Of a DNA stretch of 64,000 nt, positions 17,881-26,800 are shown one piece after another. This stretch comes from Shinella kummerowiae (GTDB taxonomy: Bacteria; Pseudomonadota; Alphaproteobacteria; Rhizobiales; Rhizobiaceae), in the NCBI RefSeq assembly GCF_009827055.1, contig NZ_WUMK01000001.1:558001-622000 (forward strand), read 5' to 3'. The number at the start of each line of letters is the position of its first letter. The stretch's first letter is position 1. The notes below the pieces were generated by a model, which did no database searches, was not told the origin of the DNA, and was given only the letters and a program-made list of their open reading frames with translations. The position numbers were made by a program, and so were the translations under genes.

Positions 17881-19284
17881 TCAGCGAGCGGCAGCAAACA
17901 CGATCTCGGCCTGAAATCCATCCGCCTGCCCGGGAATCGGCGAGGTCAGCATGAGGCTCGCCCGCATCTGTGCAAGCAGCCGGTCGGCGATGGAAAGGCC
18001 AAGCCCCGAGCCCGGCGCCAGCGTCCTGCCCCGCGCAAACCGTTTGCGCACGGCGACAAGGTCGGCATCGGACATGCGGGGGGAACCATTGCGGATGCGC
18101 ACATTGCCGGCCTCCGTGAGATGGACGCCGACCGGTTCGTCGGGCCGCCCGTGCAGAAGCGCGTTTTCGATGAGGTTGCGCAGCACGATGGCGAAGGCAT
18201 CCGCAGCGCCCTCGCATGTTCGCGACCCCGCAGGATCACGCGTGAAACGGATACGGTCGCTGTCTTCGGACGCGCGCTGGAAATCGGTGACAACGACGCC
18301 GACGACATCCGCGACGTCGAACGTGGTTTCGGTCACGCCTATCCCGGCCTCGGCGCGGGCGAGCTGGAGCAGTTTCTCGGTCAGCTTGGTGAGTTTCTGC
18401 AAGGAGGTTTCGATCTGCCGGGCACGCGCCGCCGTGGGGGAATCCTTGAGCTCGGCAAGAAGAAGCTGCGTCTGCGCCAGCGCGCCGGCAATCGGCGTTC
18501 GCAGCTCATGTGCGCTGTTCGAGGTGAATTCCCGCTCGGCGGCCAGCACGTCACGCAGACGCGCCAACAACAGGTTGACCGACCGCAGGATCGGCCGCAG
18601 CTCTTGCGGCAGGCTGACCTCCTCGATGGCGGCGAGATTGCCACCGTCCTTCTCGCCGATTGCCGCGCGCAACGTTTCGACCGGCCGCAGCACCCGGCGC
18701 ACGACGAACCAGACCGCGACAACCGTGACCGGCACGATGAGCAGGACAGGAAGGAGAAGCGCGAGCGAACCTTCGACCACGGCCTCGTGCCGCTCCTGCG
18801 CGGAATAGGTCACCTGCACGAAAATCGTCCCGTCTGCCGTCGACGCCGTATAGACACGGCCGTCCGCCCCATCGAAGAAGCCGACCTTCAGCGGTGCATC
18901 GAACGGCTCGCCTGCGGCGGCATGGGAATGCAGGAGCACGCGGCCCGTCTTGTCGCGCACCTGATAGGTGAGGTTCCCTTCACCGGGCTCCGCACGAAAC
19001 GAACCGGGGTTTTCCCGCGGGCCGAGATCCTCTTGGTGGCGCAGGTCATCGACGGCGAGCGGCACCAGGCGTTCCGCCGTCTCCTGCAGGGCACCGTCGA
19101 AAATTTCGCCGAACTCGTCGCGCATGACGAGCGCGCCAAAACCCACGGCAACGAGCCAGAGCGCGGTGATGATCACGGTGATCCACAGCATGAGCTGGCC
19201 GGCAAGGCTTTTCGGCGAGAAGGCACTCTTGCGCAGCGGCGGACGCGGTGCGGTTTTCTCCGTCTTCAGAAGTTGATCCATCAT
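17881..19284 (-). CDS. pmrB: Sensor histidine kinase, PmrB/QseC-like
   Basis: 467 residues starting at 19284, where the ATG overlaps the stop of the response regulator gene. TM1 is about 32-54 (LMLWITVIITALWLVAVGFG), the periplasmic domain about 55-180, and TM2 about 186-208. HisKA carries NSAHELRTPIAGALAQTQ, whose His is the phospho-site. The ATPase has IVLRNLIENALLHG, and PGSGLGLSIADRLL as the G-box. An earlier in-frame start at 19476 lies entirely within the response regulator gene and is rejected. Together with the two genes upstream it forms an EptA-PmrA-PmrB set that probably senses cationic peptides, metals or pH. The symbol reflects arrangement, not proven orthology. Confidence 0.88.
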   Translation of the reverse strand: MMDQLLKTEKTAPRPPLRKSAFSPKSLAGQLMLWITVIITALWLVAVGFGALVMRDEFGEIFDGALQETAERLVPLAVDDLRHQEDLGPRENPGSFRAEPGEGNLTYQVRDKTGRVLLHSHAAAGEPFDAPLKVGFFDGADGRVYTASTADGTIFVQVTYSAQERHEAVVEGSLALLLPVLLIVPVTVVAVWFVVRRVLRPVETLRAAIGEKDGGNLAAIEEVSLPQELRPILRSVNLLLARLRDVLAAEREFTSNSAHELRTPIAGALAQTQLLLAELKDSPTAARARQIETSLQKLTKLTEKLLQLARAEAGIGVTETTFDVADVVGVVVTDFQRASEDSDRIRFTRDPAGSRTCEGAADAFAIVLRNLIENALLHGRPDEPVGVHLTEAGNVRIRNGSPRMSDADLVAVRKRFARGRTLAPGSGLGLSIADRLLAQMRASLMLTSPIPGQADGFQAEIVFAAAR

Positions 19285-19991
19285 CGTCCCAGCCTGTAGC
19301 CGATACCGCGCAACGTCTCCACGCAATCCTTGCCGAGCTTCTTGCGCAGCCGGCTGACATAGACCTCGACCGTGTTGCTCTCGATCTCCGAGCCGAAGGC
19401 ATAGAGCGCCTCCTCGATTTCTCCCTTGGAGACGATGGCGTCCGGCCGTGTGGCAAGCCGCGCCAGCACCGCCCATTCGCGGCTGGAAAGATCGACCGGC
19501 ATGCCCTCCCGCACCACACGGCGGTCGGCAAGCTGGATCGTCAGCGGTCCGGCCTCCAGCACCGGAAGCGACGCGCCGGCATACCGCCTGGCAACGGCGA
19601 GCATGCGGGCACCGAGTTCGCCGAGATTGAACGGCTTGACGAGATAGTCGTCGGCCCCGCTGTTCAACCCCTCGATCCGGTCGGAAATCTGGTCATGGGC
19701 CGTCAGGATGATGATGGGCGTGGCGGCACCGGCACGGCGCAGGTCCTTCAGCAAGGTCAGGCCGCTGCCATCCGGCAGGCGCAGGTCGAGCAGGATCAGG
19801 TCGTAATCGACCGTTCCGGTCGCCGCCCGGCCGTCATCGAGCGTCTGCATCCAGTCCACGGCATGGCCAAGCCCGGCCACATAGTCCCGCACCGCCTCGC
19901 CCAGAACGGCGTCATCCTCGATCAGCAGAATTCTCAAGCCCCGGGCTCTCCGCATTGCAGCCGCGACGCCTGCATGCACCCTCGAGGTCAT
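19281..19991 (-). CDS. pmrA: OmpR-family response regulator, PmrA/QseB-like
   Basis: 236 residues. The receiver has LIEDDAVLG, phospho-Asp in LILLDLRLPDGSGL and Lys in DYLVKPFNLGE. The winged helix has PVDLSSREWAVLARLATRP and SNTVEVYVSRLRKKLG. AAGGTG lies upstream of the ATG at 19991; an internal Met at residue 13 is a possible alternative. It sits between eptA and the kinase gene on one strand and probably activates eptA. 63 bp separate it from the eptA stop. Confidence 0.88.
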   Translation of the reverse strand: MTSRVHAGVAAAMRRARGLRILLIEDDAVLGEAVRDYVAGLGHAVDWMQTLDDGRAATGTVDYDLILLDLRLPDGSGLTLLKDLRRAGAATPIIILTAHDQISDRIEGLNSGADDYLVKPFNLGELGARMLAVARRYAGASLPVLEAGPLTIQLADRRVVREGMPVDLSSREWAVLARLATRPDAIVSKGEIEEALYAFGSEIESNTVEVYVSRLRKKLGKDCVETLRGIGYRLGR

Positions 19992-20054
19992 GCCGCGTCA
20001 CCTTCCGGCTGCAAGAATACACGGGGCGGCACCGGTTGCCACCACCCCTCCCGC

Positions 20055-21692
20055 TCAGGACACTCCGCCAAGCCGGCATCTGGACACGAGATCCAGCGCC
20101 GGGTCGCGTACTTTGGTCTCCACCCGCATCATGCCGAGCACGGTATGGAACAGGTTGTCATGCGATTGCGGTTCCGTCGTTTCCGCATCGAGGCAGGTGC
20201 CGGAATAGGCCGCCTTGGCATCCTTGCCGAGCCACAGCACGAACGGGACATGGGTCTGCACGTCGGGCGCGATCATATAGGGCGCAGCGTGCAGGTAGAG
20301 ACCGAATTCACCGAGCGATTCGCCGTGGTCGGACATATAGAGCATCGACACGTCGAGACGGTCCTGTTGCGCCGTGAGCCGATCGATCACGCCGGCGAGG
20401 ATATGGTCGGTGTAAACGATCGTGTTGTCATAGGCGTTGACGATTTCCTCGAGCGTGCACTCGGAGAATTCCGCACTCCGGCAGTCCGGCGTGAAACGGC
20501 GGAAAGCGTCGGGATAACGCTCGGAATAGGCCGGCCCGTGGCTGCCGATCTGGTGTAGCACCAGCACGGTGTCCTTTTTGACCGAGCCGATCCAGGCGTC
20601 CAGATCGTCGAGCAGCACCTGGTCCTGGCATTCGCCGCCCTTGCAATATTGCGGGTTGCCGCCCTCGATGACGGAGCGTTCCTTGACACGAGCGGCAATC
20701 TTCTTGCTGCCGGTATTGTTGTCCCACCATTCCACGTCGATGCCGGCATGGGAGAGCACGTCGAGCAGGGTCTCGGTCTCCAGCCCCTTGCGATGGGTGT
20801 ATTCGGTGCGCGGATAGACGGAGAACATGCAGGGCAGCGAGACGGCGGTCGCCGTGCCGCAGCTCGTCGTATCGCTGAAATAGCGGATATCCTTCGTCTT
20901 CAGTTCCGGATTGGTCTCCCGACCATATCCGCCAAGCGAGAAATTGGCGGCCCGCGCCGTTTCGCCGGCAACGACGATCATCAGCCGCGGCTTGCGCTCG
21001 GTCAACGGCGCGTCGCCCACACGGGCATCGACCCCCAGCGGCGCGGCCACCACATTGCGTTCCGCCGACTGGCGGGCGGCAAACTTCACGGTGTTCGCCA
21101 GCGGCACGACGGGGTTCAGCATCTGGAACCAGTCACGGTGGTTGCGCACGGTCGCCGCATAGACGCGGGCATGCGAAAACCCCGCGACGACCGCGATGAC
21201 GATCATCGGCACGATGACGGTGAGGTTGGCGCGCACCTTCCACAGAAACGGGCGGTGACGGATCTTGACCCAGACGAGAAGCGCCGAGGGCAGCACGCCA
21301 TAGGCCAGCATGTGGAGCACAAAGCCGGGCGTGATCATGTGACCGGCCTCGGCACTGTTCGTCTCGGCGGCGTTGCGAATCATCTCGGTATCGATGATCA
21401 CGCCGTAGCGATCCATGAACCAGGCGGCCGCCGCGCTTGCCAGGATCAGCAGGACGAAGAGCGGCTTCATCACATATTTCAGCGAAACGGCAACACAAAC
21501 CGCGATGTAGAGCGAGGCGACGCCGATGGCGATGGAGGCGAAGGTCGTCAGCCTGCCATCGAGATAGAGCCAGCCTTTCGTCCAGAAACTGCCGTTCGTC
21601 ACGGCCAGCAGGTAAAGCGCCGTCAGGATGCTGACGGTGATGCTGCCCAACTCGGGCCGCCACAGGCCGCCACGACCGGTTGTTTCGCGCAT
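20055..21692 (-). CDS. eptA: Lipid A phosphoethanolamine transferase, EptA-like
   Basis: 545 residues. Five N-terminal membrane helices (about 20-190) are followed by a periplasmic alkaline-phosphatase-superfamily domain. Visible zinc/catalytic motifs are VVAGETARAANFSLGGYGRETNP, the nucleophile Thr in TSCGTATAVSLPCMFS, HQIGSHGPAYSERYP, and MSDHGESLGEFGLYLHAAPY. Paired cysteines in the soluble domain are typical. It transfers phosphoethanolamine from phosphatidylethanolamine to lipid A, reducing negative charge and affinity for cationic peptides. Start 21692 follows GAAAGGA; the in-frame ATG at 21767 is less likely. It is the first gene of the eptA-pmrA-pmrB operon. Confidence 0.92.
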   Translation of the reverse strand: MRETTGRGGLWRPELGSITVSILTALYLLAVTNGSFWTKGWLYLDGRLTTFASIAIGVASLYIAVCVAVSLKYVMKPLFVLLILASAAAAWFMDRYGVIIDTEMIRNAAETNSAEAGHMITPGFVLHMLAYGVLPSALLVWVKIRHRPFLWKVRANLTVIVPMIVIAVVAGFSHARVYAATVRNHRDWFQMLNPVVPLANTVKFAARQSAERNVVAAPLGVDARVGDAPLTERKPRLMIVVAGETARAANFSLGGYGRETNPELKTKDIRYFSDTTSCGTATAVSLPCMFSVYPRTEYTHRKGLETETLLDVLSHAGIDVEWWDNNTGSKKIAARVKERSVIEGGNPQYCKGGECQDQVLLDDLDAWIGSVKKDTVLVLHQIGSHGPAYSERYPDAFRRFTPDCRSAEFSECTLEEIVNAYDNTIVYTDHILAGVIDRLTAQQDRLDVSMLYMSDHGESLGEFGLYLHAAPYMIAPDVQTHVPFVLWLGKDAKAAYSGTCLDAETTEPQSHDNLFHTVLGMMRVETKVRDPALDLVSRCRLGGVS

Positions 21693-21860
21693 CGGGTATC
21701 CTTTCACGTTCCAACGGGCGAAAGCGCCTGCGCGCATCGCTCCCACGGCCCTTCCCTGCCGAGGCAAGCTGACAGCCGGCTGAACGTGTCCCGCTACCGG
21801 CGTTCAGCGCGGTGTCAGGTTCAAGGCCGATATGTCGGCCGGTCGAAGATGAGGTGATCC

Positions 21861-22004
21861 GTGAAATCGAGACTGCTGCACCCGGGTATGCTGTTCGTCA
21901 CAGCCTTTGTCGCCCTGGTTTTCGTGATACCGCTCGCCCAGGTGCTGTTCTCGCGACCGCATGGCGAGAGCCTGCGGCAGGTCCTGCTGCTGCGCGCGGG
22001 CTAG
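21861..22004 (+). CDS. Small single-helix membrane protein, divergent from eptA
   Basis: 47 residues from a GTG at 21861 preceded by GAGGTG. The sequence has a basic start (MKSRLLHPG), one hydrophobic stretch (LFVTAFVALVFVIPLAQVLF) and a short basic tail (LRQVLLLRAG). It is short and not recognised, but ribosome site, start, membrane segment and stop fit a real small protein. Its position 168 bp divergent from eptA suggests shared control by the PmrAB-like system. Small membrane proteins of this kind often modulate sensor kinases, which is speculation here. Confidence 0.5.
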   Translation: MKSRLLHPGMLFVTAFVALVFVIPLAQVLFSRPHGESLRQVLLLRAG

Positions 22005-22286
22005 AAGCCAAACGACATCTCCGGGTCTTCATTGCCTCTGGGCTTCCGCGCGCGGCGAGGTGCCGCGCCAAGGAAATGCGCGTTCTATCGGATCAAAATC
22101 GCTGCCGCGACACCTGTTTTACGCCCCGTGAACCCGGGCGATGGCGCGCAAAAACCCTCCCGGCATTCACGCTTTGAATTACTTTGATACCGAAAGTCAG
22201 TTCCTATTCGGGTCAGATATGTGCAGTGGTTTTTACACATTGTTCATTTGGTTGCTCTGCGACCTGGATTCGAGAGAACTGGCACT

Positions 22287-23630
22287 ATGGAAAACCCGAT
22301 TCCTTTGATGCAGATTCCGCAGGAAAACATCTTCCGCAAAGGCGATGTCTTCGTTCTGTTCGGTGAACTGTTCGGTCGCGGTTATGCCACAGGCCTGCTT
22401 GACCAGGCCAAAAAGGCCGGCATGGACATCATCGGCATCACGGTTGGACGGCGCGGTGATGACAACGTCCTGCGGCCGCTCACCGATGAAGAGCTGCTGG
22501 CGGCAGAAACCCAGCTGGGCGGCCGGATTATCAACGTTCCCGTCATGGCCGGCTTCGACCTCGATGCCCCCGCCGGTGAACCCACTCCCACCGATCTCCT
22601 CGCAGCCTTGACGCTCGAGACATGGGAAGACGAGAAGCTCGACTGGTCCCATATCGACAGATGCCGGGAAGCCGGCGTCGAACGCTTCAAGGCATCCCTG
22701 TCGCAGGTCATGGCCATTCTCGACGGCATGATCGAGGACGGAAAGAACGTCTATTTTGCGCACACCATGGCCGGCGGCATCCCGAAGGCCAAGGTGTTCC
22801 TGGTGATCGCCAATCGCATCTATAAAGGCCGGGGCGCTCGACACATGTCGTCGCAAACTCTGCTGGATAGCGATATGGGCAAGCTCATCCTCCAGAATTT
22901 CGACGAGGTCTCGGCCAACACGTTCCGCCATCTCATCGATTTGAGCGCAGGCATCCGCGCGCGCGTCGAGGCATCCGGGGCTCAGGTCCGTTATTCGGCC
23001 TATGGCTACCACGGGACGGGCATTCTCGTCGGCAAAGATTATCGCTGGCAGACCTACACGAACTACACCCAGGGCTATGCCAAGATGCGCCTCGAGCGCA
23101 TCGCGGAAGAGGCCTGGGCCGCAGGCATCAAGGCGACTGTCTACAACTGCCCCGAAATTCGCACCAACTCGTCCGACGTCTTCGCCGGCATCGAACTGCC
23201 CCTCATTCCGCTTCTGCTCGCCTTGAAGAAGGAAGGCGGCGGCGAATGGGCGCAAGCGCAGTGGCAGGCGTGCCAGGACCTTCTTGCGGAGCCGTTCACG
23301 GTCGACGACGTTCTGCAGAAAATCAGCGACATGCAGACGAGCGACGTGATGCGGCCCTTCTACGATTTTTCGTCCTGGCCCATGCCCAACAGCCAGGGCC
23401 AGTCCGACATCACGATCGGCACGTCGAACGAGATCACGTCGATGCACAAGGACGGCAAGGTCCTTATCTCCGACCACCTCAGCCGGCTCGTTGTGGAAGC
23501 GACCGGGCGACTGATCTTCCGCTCGTCATCCTCGCCGTCGGGCCCCGTCCTATGGCTCAATCATGACATCGTTGCGCGTACGCTGAACGAGACCAAAGCG
23601 GCAGACCAACACAGCCTGGAAGCTGCATAA
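22287..23630 (+). CDS. FabMG-like enoyl-ACP reductase family protein
   Basis: 447 residues, soluble. Start at 22287 after GAGAGAAC; an upstream in-frame ATG at 22221 has no ribosome site. Segments such as GDVFVLFGELFGRGYATGL, NVYFAHTMAGGIPKAKVFL, YSAYGYHGTGILVGKDYRW and YTQGYAKMRLERIAEEAWA resemble proteins annotated as FabMG family enoyl-ACP reductases, an isoform first reported from metagenomes. I base the name on remembered sequence similarity rather than a diagnostic motif. It would act in fatty acid elongation, possibly with resistance to enoyl-ACP reductase inhibitors. It stands alone, with 280 bp of gene-free DNA upstream. Confidence 0.55.
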   Translation: MENPIPLMQIPQENIFRKGDVFVLFGELFGRGYATGLLDQAKKAGMDIIGITVGRRGDDNVLRPLTDEELLAAETQLGGRIINVPVMAGFDLDAPAGEPTPTDLLAALTLETWEDEKLDWSHIDRCREAGVERFKASLSQVMAILDGMIEDGKNVYFAHTMAGGIPKAKVFLVIANRIYKGRGARHMSSQTLLDSDMGKLILQNFDEVSANTFRHLIDLSAGIRARVEASGAQVRYSAYGYHGTGILVGKDYRWQTYTNYTQGYAKMRLERIAEEAWAAGIKATVYNCPEIRTNSSDVFAGIELPLIPLLLALKKEGGGEWAQAQWQACQDLLAEPFTVDDVLQKISDMQTSDVMRPFYDFSSWPMPNSQGQSDITIGTSNEITSMHKDGKVLISDHLSRLVVEATGRLIFRSSSSPSGPVLWLNHDIVARTLNETKAADQHSLEAA

Positions 23631-23856
23631 GGGCCGCCGCTGCTCAGCCCGCGCCGTGAGACAGGCCTCTGCCTGCGCAGCGGTCGGCTGAATGCGAGAC
23701 CGCGTTCCGTTGGACGCGACATTATCCCTTCTCTCCACGACACCGTCGCTGAGGTGCAGATGCCCGTCCTTTCCGGAACGGGCATCTGACACGCTTCGCT
23801 CGACATCCTCTCCAGAAGGATGGCACAAACGAATCAGCAACGAAAAGGAAGCCATC

Positions 23857-24099
23857 ATGGCAACGACACCGCGACGACCGACCAATCCGAAGGATGCTGC
23901 CGAGGCGCTTTTCAAGCCGGCGAAGAAGGTTGCCGCTCCTGCGGTCGAACGGCCTGCGATCCCGAACACCAAGGAACTCGTCTCCTTGAAGCTCGATAGC
24001 GATGTGCTGGCGTTTTTCCAGTCGGACGGCCCCGGCTGGCAGGATCGGATCAACGACACCTTGCGATCCGCCATGAAAGAGTCCACGGATCGCGGCTGA
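23857..24099 (+). CDS. BrnA-like antitoxin domain protein (orphan)
   Basis: 80 residues with AAGGAA before ATG at 23857. The N-terminal 40 residues are Pro/Ala rich and probably disordered. The C-terminal part, VSLKLDSDVLAFFQSDGPGWQDRIND followed by TLRSAM, is the ribbon-helix-helix pattern of BrnA antitoxins. BrnA normally follows brnT, a ribonuclease toxin gene. No brnT-like frame precedes or follows it here, so it is an orphan that may act as a free-standing regulator. 226 gene-free bases lie upstream. Confidence 0.7.
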   Translation: MATTPRRPTNPKDAAEALFKPAKKVAAPAVERPAIPNTKELVSLKLDSDVLAFFQSDGPGWQDRINDTLRSAMKESTDRG

Positions 24100-24143
24100 A
24101 CAGGACATGACCGGCCGAACCGGACCAGCACGGGATCACAGCG

Positions 24144-24371
24144 GTGGATGACGATGAGGAGGGCATGAAGGCCCTCATGAAATTGGCGGTCGAAACGCCG
24201 AAGCGCGACAACACCGAATATCACCACGCCATTGCCGCTTTCCGACGAGCCTTTGCCGAGGCTGATGCGGCCTTGGGCCCTGAACTTCGGGTCCGGACGA
24301 AAGGCAAGTGGAAGCGGAACGGCGACTACGTGCTGAAAATGACCTTCAAAGGAAAGGCCTCAGGCGGCTGA
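24144..24371 (+). CDS. Small hypothetical protein
   Basis: 75 residues from a GTG at 24144, or 68 from the ATG at 24165, which has AGGAGG just before it at tight spacing. Acidic N-terminus, then AFRRAFAEADAALGPELRVRTKGKWKRNGDYVLKMTFKGKA with a basic C-terminal part. It follows the BrnA-like gene by 44 bp on the same strand. Not recognised; coding status moderate. Confidence 0.4.
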   Translation: MDDDEEGMKALMKLAVETPKRDNTEYHHAIAAFRRAFAEADAALGPELRVRTKGKWKRNGDYVLKMTFKGKASGG

Positions 24372-24657
24372 CCGGGGCCAAAGGGTAGCAAAACCGTCGG
24401 CACCGGACGACGCGCGCGAACCACCCGTGAAGCCCAAATCTGAGGCCCTCCCCGGGACGGCGCCGGGGCAAAAGAAAACTAATGGTGGACAAATCCGCGC
24501 CGGCACGATAGGAAGCCCGCATCGAATTTGCTTGCTGAGCTTTGGTTATTGCGCGATTAGCACCGCGTCCTGAACGAACCTTCCTTTCAAAATCGTCATC
24601 ATCATCCGCGGCGCATCGGCGTGGCGGTTCCTCAATGCTGCTATGAAAGGGTTCATC
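24372..24657 (+). promoter_or_regulatory. Gene-free leader region upstream of the cold shock gene
   Basis: 286 bp without a credible gene. A long antisense open frame across it is a GC-codon-bias shadow. Likely contains the csp promoter and 5' untranslated leader. I could not identify a specific cold box. Confidence 0.4.
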
Positions 24658-24867
24658 ATGACCACTGGCACAGTTAAATGGTTCAATTCCACCAAGGGCT
24701 TCGGCTTCATTCAGCCTGACAACGGCGATGCAGATGCATTCGTTCACATCTCGGCCGTCGAGCGTGCAGGCATGCGCGAACTCGTCGAAGGCCAGAAGGT
24801 CAGCTTCGAACTGGAGCGCGACAAGAAGTCGGGCAAAATGTCGGCTTGCAACCTCCAGGCCGCTTGA
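24658..24867 (+). CDS. Cold shock protein (CspA family)
   Basis: 69 residues, the normal family length. Contains RNP-1 KGFGFIQP and RNP-2 DAFVHISAV of the S1-like cold shock OB fold that binds single-stranded RNA/DNA and melts RNA structure. AAAGGG lies before the ATG at 24658; an upstream in-frame Met at 24643 is rejected. The 286 bp upstream contain no gene and could hold the long regulatory 5' leader typical of cold shock mRNAs. A strong terminator follows. Confidence 0.96.
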   Translation: MTTGTVKWFNSTKGFGFIQPDNGDADAFVHISAVERAGMRELVEGQKVSFELERDKKSGKMSACNLQAA

Positions 24868-24931
24868 ACGGATAGGCGCTTTCCTTTGACCACAGATGTA
24901 CTGGCACTGCCGAAAGCACGTTGATCCAAGC

Positions 24932-24960
24932 AAGGCCAGGCGGTTCGCCTGGCCTTTTTG
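24932..24960 (+). terminator. Rho-independent terminator after the cold shock gene
   Basis: Stem AAGGCCAGGCG with CGCCTGGCCTT around a 3-nt loop, followed by TTTTTG. It lies 65 bp after the csp stop. Classic intrinsic terminator. Confidence 0.92.
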
Positions 24961-24999
24961 TTTCCTGCTCGCTCGCCGGGCCTCACGCCGGGAACACGC

Positions 25000-25224
25000 A
25001 TGACGGGAAAATACAGCATCTCGCGCCAGAAGGCGGAGATTGCCTTCAGCAATATTCAAACGCAGGTCTTCGCGAAGGATAAGGCCGTGGAGGAGCTTGC
25101 CTCCCTCACCCAATCGCGAGAGGAAAAGACCCTGCGGCTTCGCGAGGCGCGCCTTGCGAAGGAACGCGACGAACGCGCTTCGGCACCGTCTGCCGGCCTC
25201 ACGAAACGCGCGCGCCCGCGATGA
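25000..25224 (+). CDS. Small conserved-looking hypothetical protein
   Basis: 74 residues beginning MTGKYSISRQKAEIAFSN at the ATG at 25000. Charged and largely helical (EELASLTQSREEKTLRLREARLAKERDER), ending in a basic tail. No membrane segment or known motif. Located just after the csp terminator and 33 bp before the DUF6481 gene, with which it may form a transcription unit. The ribosome site is weak (GGGAA). Confidence 0.55.
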   Translation: MTGKYSISRQKAEIAFSNIQTQVFAKDKAVEELASLTQSREEKTLRLREARLAKERDERASAPSAGLTKRARPR

Positions 25225-25257
25225 GACACCAAGACCAAACATAGTCAGGACGACAAC

Positions 25258-25638
25258 GTGAAGAACTCGAGAGACAACCAACTTTCCGATCGCCGCACGG
25301 CCGCTGCCGATGCAAAGGCCGCCCTTCTGAAGGCCTATCGCGAAGCGCAGGTCGCCGCCGAGCCGGCCAAGGCGGCGCGCCAGGCGGAGCGCGCATCGAT
25401 TGCCGCGGCGCGCGAGGCACGACGCGTTGAGCGCGAACGGGTAAAGCTGGAAGAACGGGCGCGTATCGAAGCCGAGGCGGCTGCGCAGCAGGCCGCGGCA
25501 CAGGCTGCCGCACAGGCCGAGGCGGAAGCGCGCGAGAGCGCCGAAAAAGACCGTATTGCGCGCGTGATCGAGGACGAAGCGGCGCGAAAGGCGGCGCGCG
25601 ACCTGCGCTACGCCAATCGAAAAGCCCGCCAGGCATAA
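25258..25638 (+). CDS. DUF6481-family protein
   Basis: 126 residues from a GTG at 25258 preceded by AGGA. The N-terminal DRRTAAADAKAALLKAY matches the DUF6481 family found in rhizobia and relatives, often near cold shock genes. The rest is a long Ala/Glu/Arg helix, probably a coiled coil (about 35-115), ending in RYANRKARQA. It could bind RNA or ribosomes by charge, but no function is established. Confidence 0.75.
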   Translation: MKNSRDNQLSDRRTAAADAKAALLKAYREAQVAAEPAKAARQAERASIAAAREARRVERERVKLEERARIEAEAAAQQAAAQAAAQAEAEARESAEKDRIARVIEDEAARKAARDLRYANRKARQA

Positions 25639-25732
25639 TTCCCACACGGCGACAGGATCTCCAGGGCCTTCCCGCCGGAAATGATAGCATACCCCTCAAC
25701 CGCGAGCTGGCCCGCCGGTCAGAAAGACGCCG

Positions 25733-26800
25733 ATGAACTCGATGAACGCAATCGCCCCCAACGGCGTCGATCCCGCAAAACCCTGGCTCAAAATCCTGTC
25801 CGCCTACCGCAAACCCCATCTCGGCCGAAGCACGTTCGAGCTGGCCGTGACCTTTCTGTCCTTCGCCCTCCTCTGGGCGGCCGCATGGGCCTCGATACGC
25901 TTTGGCTACTGGCTCGGCCTGGTCCTCGTTCTACCGGCAGCCGGGTTTCTTCTCCGTCTCTTCATGCTGCAACATGATTGCGGCCACGGCTCCTTTTTCG
26001 GTCGCCGCCGCCTGGACGACTGGACAGGTCGTGTCATCGGCGTGCTGACGCTGACACCCTACGACTATTGGCGCCGCGCCCACGCGGAACACCACGCCTC
26101 GGCCGGCAACCTGGATGAACGGGGCGTCGGCGATATCACGACGCTCACCGTCACGGAATACGCAGCCCTGACGCGCTGGGGACGGCTCGGCTACCGCCTT
26201 TACCGACACCCGCTGGTCATGTTCGGTATCGGTCCTGCCTGGCTCTTCCTCTTCAAGCAGAGGCTGCCGTTCGGCATGATGAAGTCCGGCGCGTTGCCAT
26301 GGATTTCGACGATGGCCACAAATGCCGTGATCGTCGCTCTCGCAGCACTCCTCATATGGGCGGTCGGATGGGTTCCGTTCCTGCTGATCCACCTGCCGAT
26401 CGTGCTGCTTGCCGGATCGGCCGGCGTCTGGCTGTTTTATGTCCAGCACCAGTTTGAAGATACGCACTGGTCAAAGCCGCCGGAGTGGACATTCCAGCAC
26501 GCAGCCCTGCATGGCGCGTCGCACTACGACCTGCCCCGTCCCCTGCGCTGGATAACCGGCAACATCGGGATGCACCACATCCACCACCTTTCAAGCCGCG
26601 TGCCCTTTTACCGTTTGCCGGAGGTGCTGCGTGACCATCCCGAACTGGGGGATCTCGGCCGCATCACGATCAAAACAAGCCTGAGCTGCGTAAAACTCGT
26701 CCTGTGGGACGAGGCATCGCAACGGTTGGTGTCGCTGAAAGAAGCGGAAGATTTGGTGGGCCCGGAGGGACGACCGGACATAAACCATTGCAAGCCCTGA
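25733..26800 (+). CDS. Membrane fatty acid desaturase, 3' end altered by element A integration
   Basis: 355 residues. Acyl-lipid desaturase with the three di-iron His boxes: HDCGH (about residue 80), HAEHH (about 117) and HIHHL (about 283). Several membrane helices lie at about 40-80 and 195-245. It introduces a cis double bond into membrane acyl chains (delta-12/omega type likely), matching the cold shock neighbour. The last codons overlap a 16-bp sequence repeated at 38216, so the final residues (after LVGPEG) are probably supplied by the integrated element. The ribosome site is weak. Confidence 0.92.
   Translation: MNSMNAIAPNGVDPAKPWLKILSAYRKPHLGRSTFELAVTFLSFALLWAAAWASIRFGYWLGLVLVLPAAGFLLRLFMLQHDCGHGSFFGRRRLDDWTGRVIGVLTLTPYDYWRRAHAEHHASAGNLDERGVGDITTLTVTEYAALTRWGRLGYRLYRHPLVMFGIGPAWLFLFKQRLPFGMMKSGALPWISTMATNAVIVALAALLIWAVGWVPFLLIHLPIVLLAGSAGVWLFYVQHQFEDTHWSKPPEWTFQHAALHGASHYDLPRPLRWITGNIGMHHIHHLSSRVPFYRLPEVLRDHPELGDLGRITIKTSLSCVKLVLWDEASQRLVSLKEAEDLVGPEGRPDINHCKP
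26754..26769. other. Candidate attL of element A
   Basis: TGGTGGGCCCGGAGGG, inside the last codons of the desaturase gene. Identical to 38216-38231, which lies 110 bp beyond the element A integrase start. The reverse complement ends in CCA and resembles a tRNA 3' end, but no tRNA cloverleaf can be built on either copy. Confidence 0.7.

Noticed and set aside
24346-25647. 433-codon minus-strand open frame across the cold shock and DUF6481 genes
   Set aside because: Arg/Leu-rich shadow; it runs through a clear Csp gene and terminator on the other strand.
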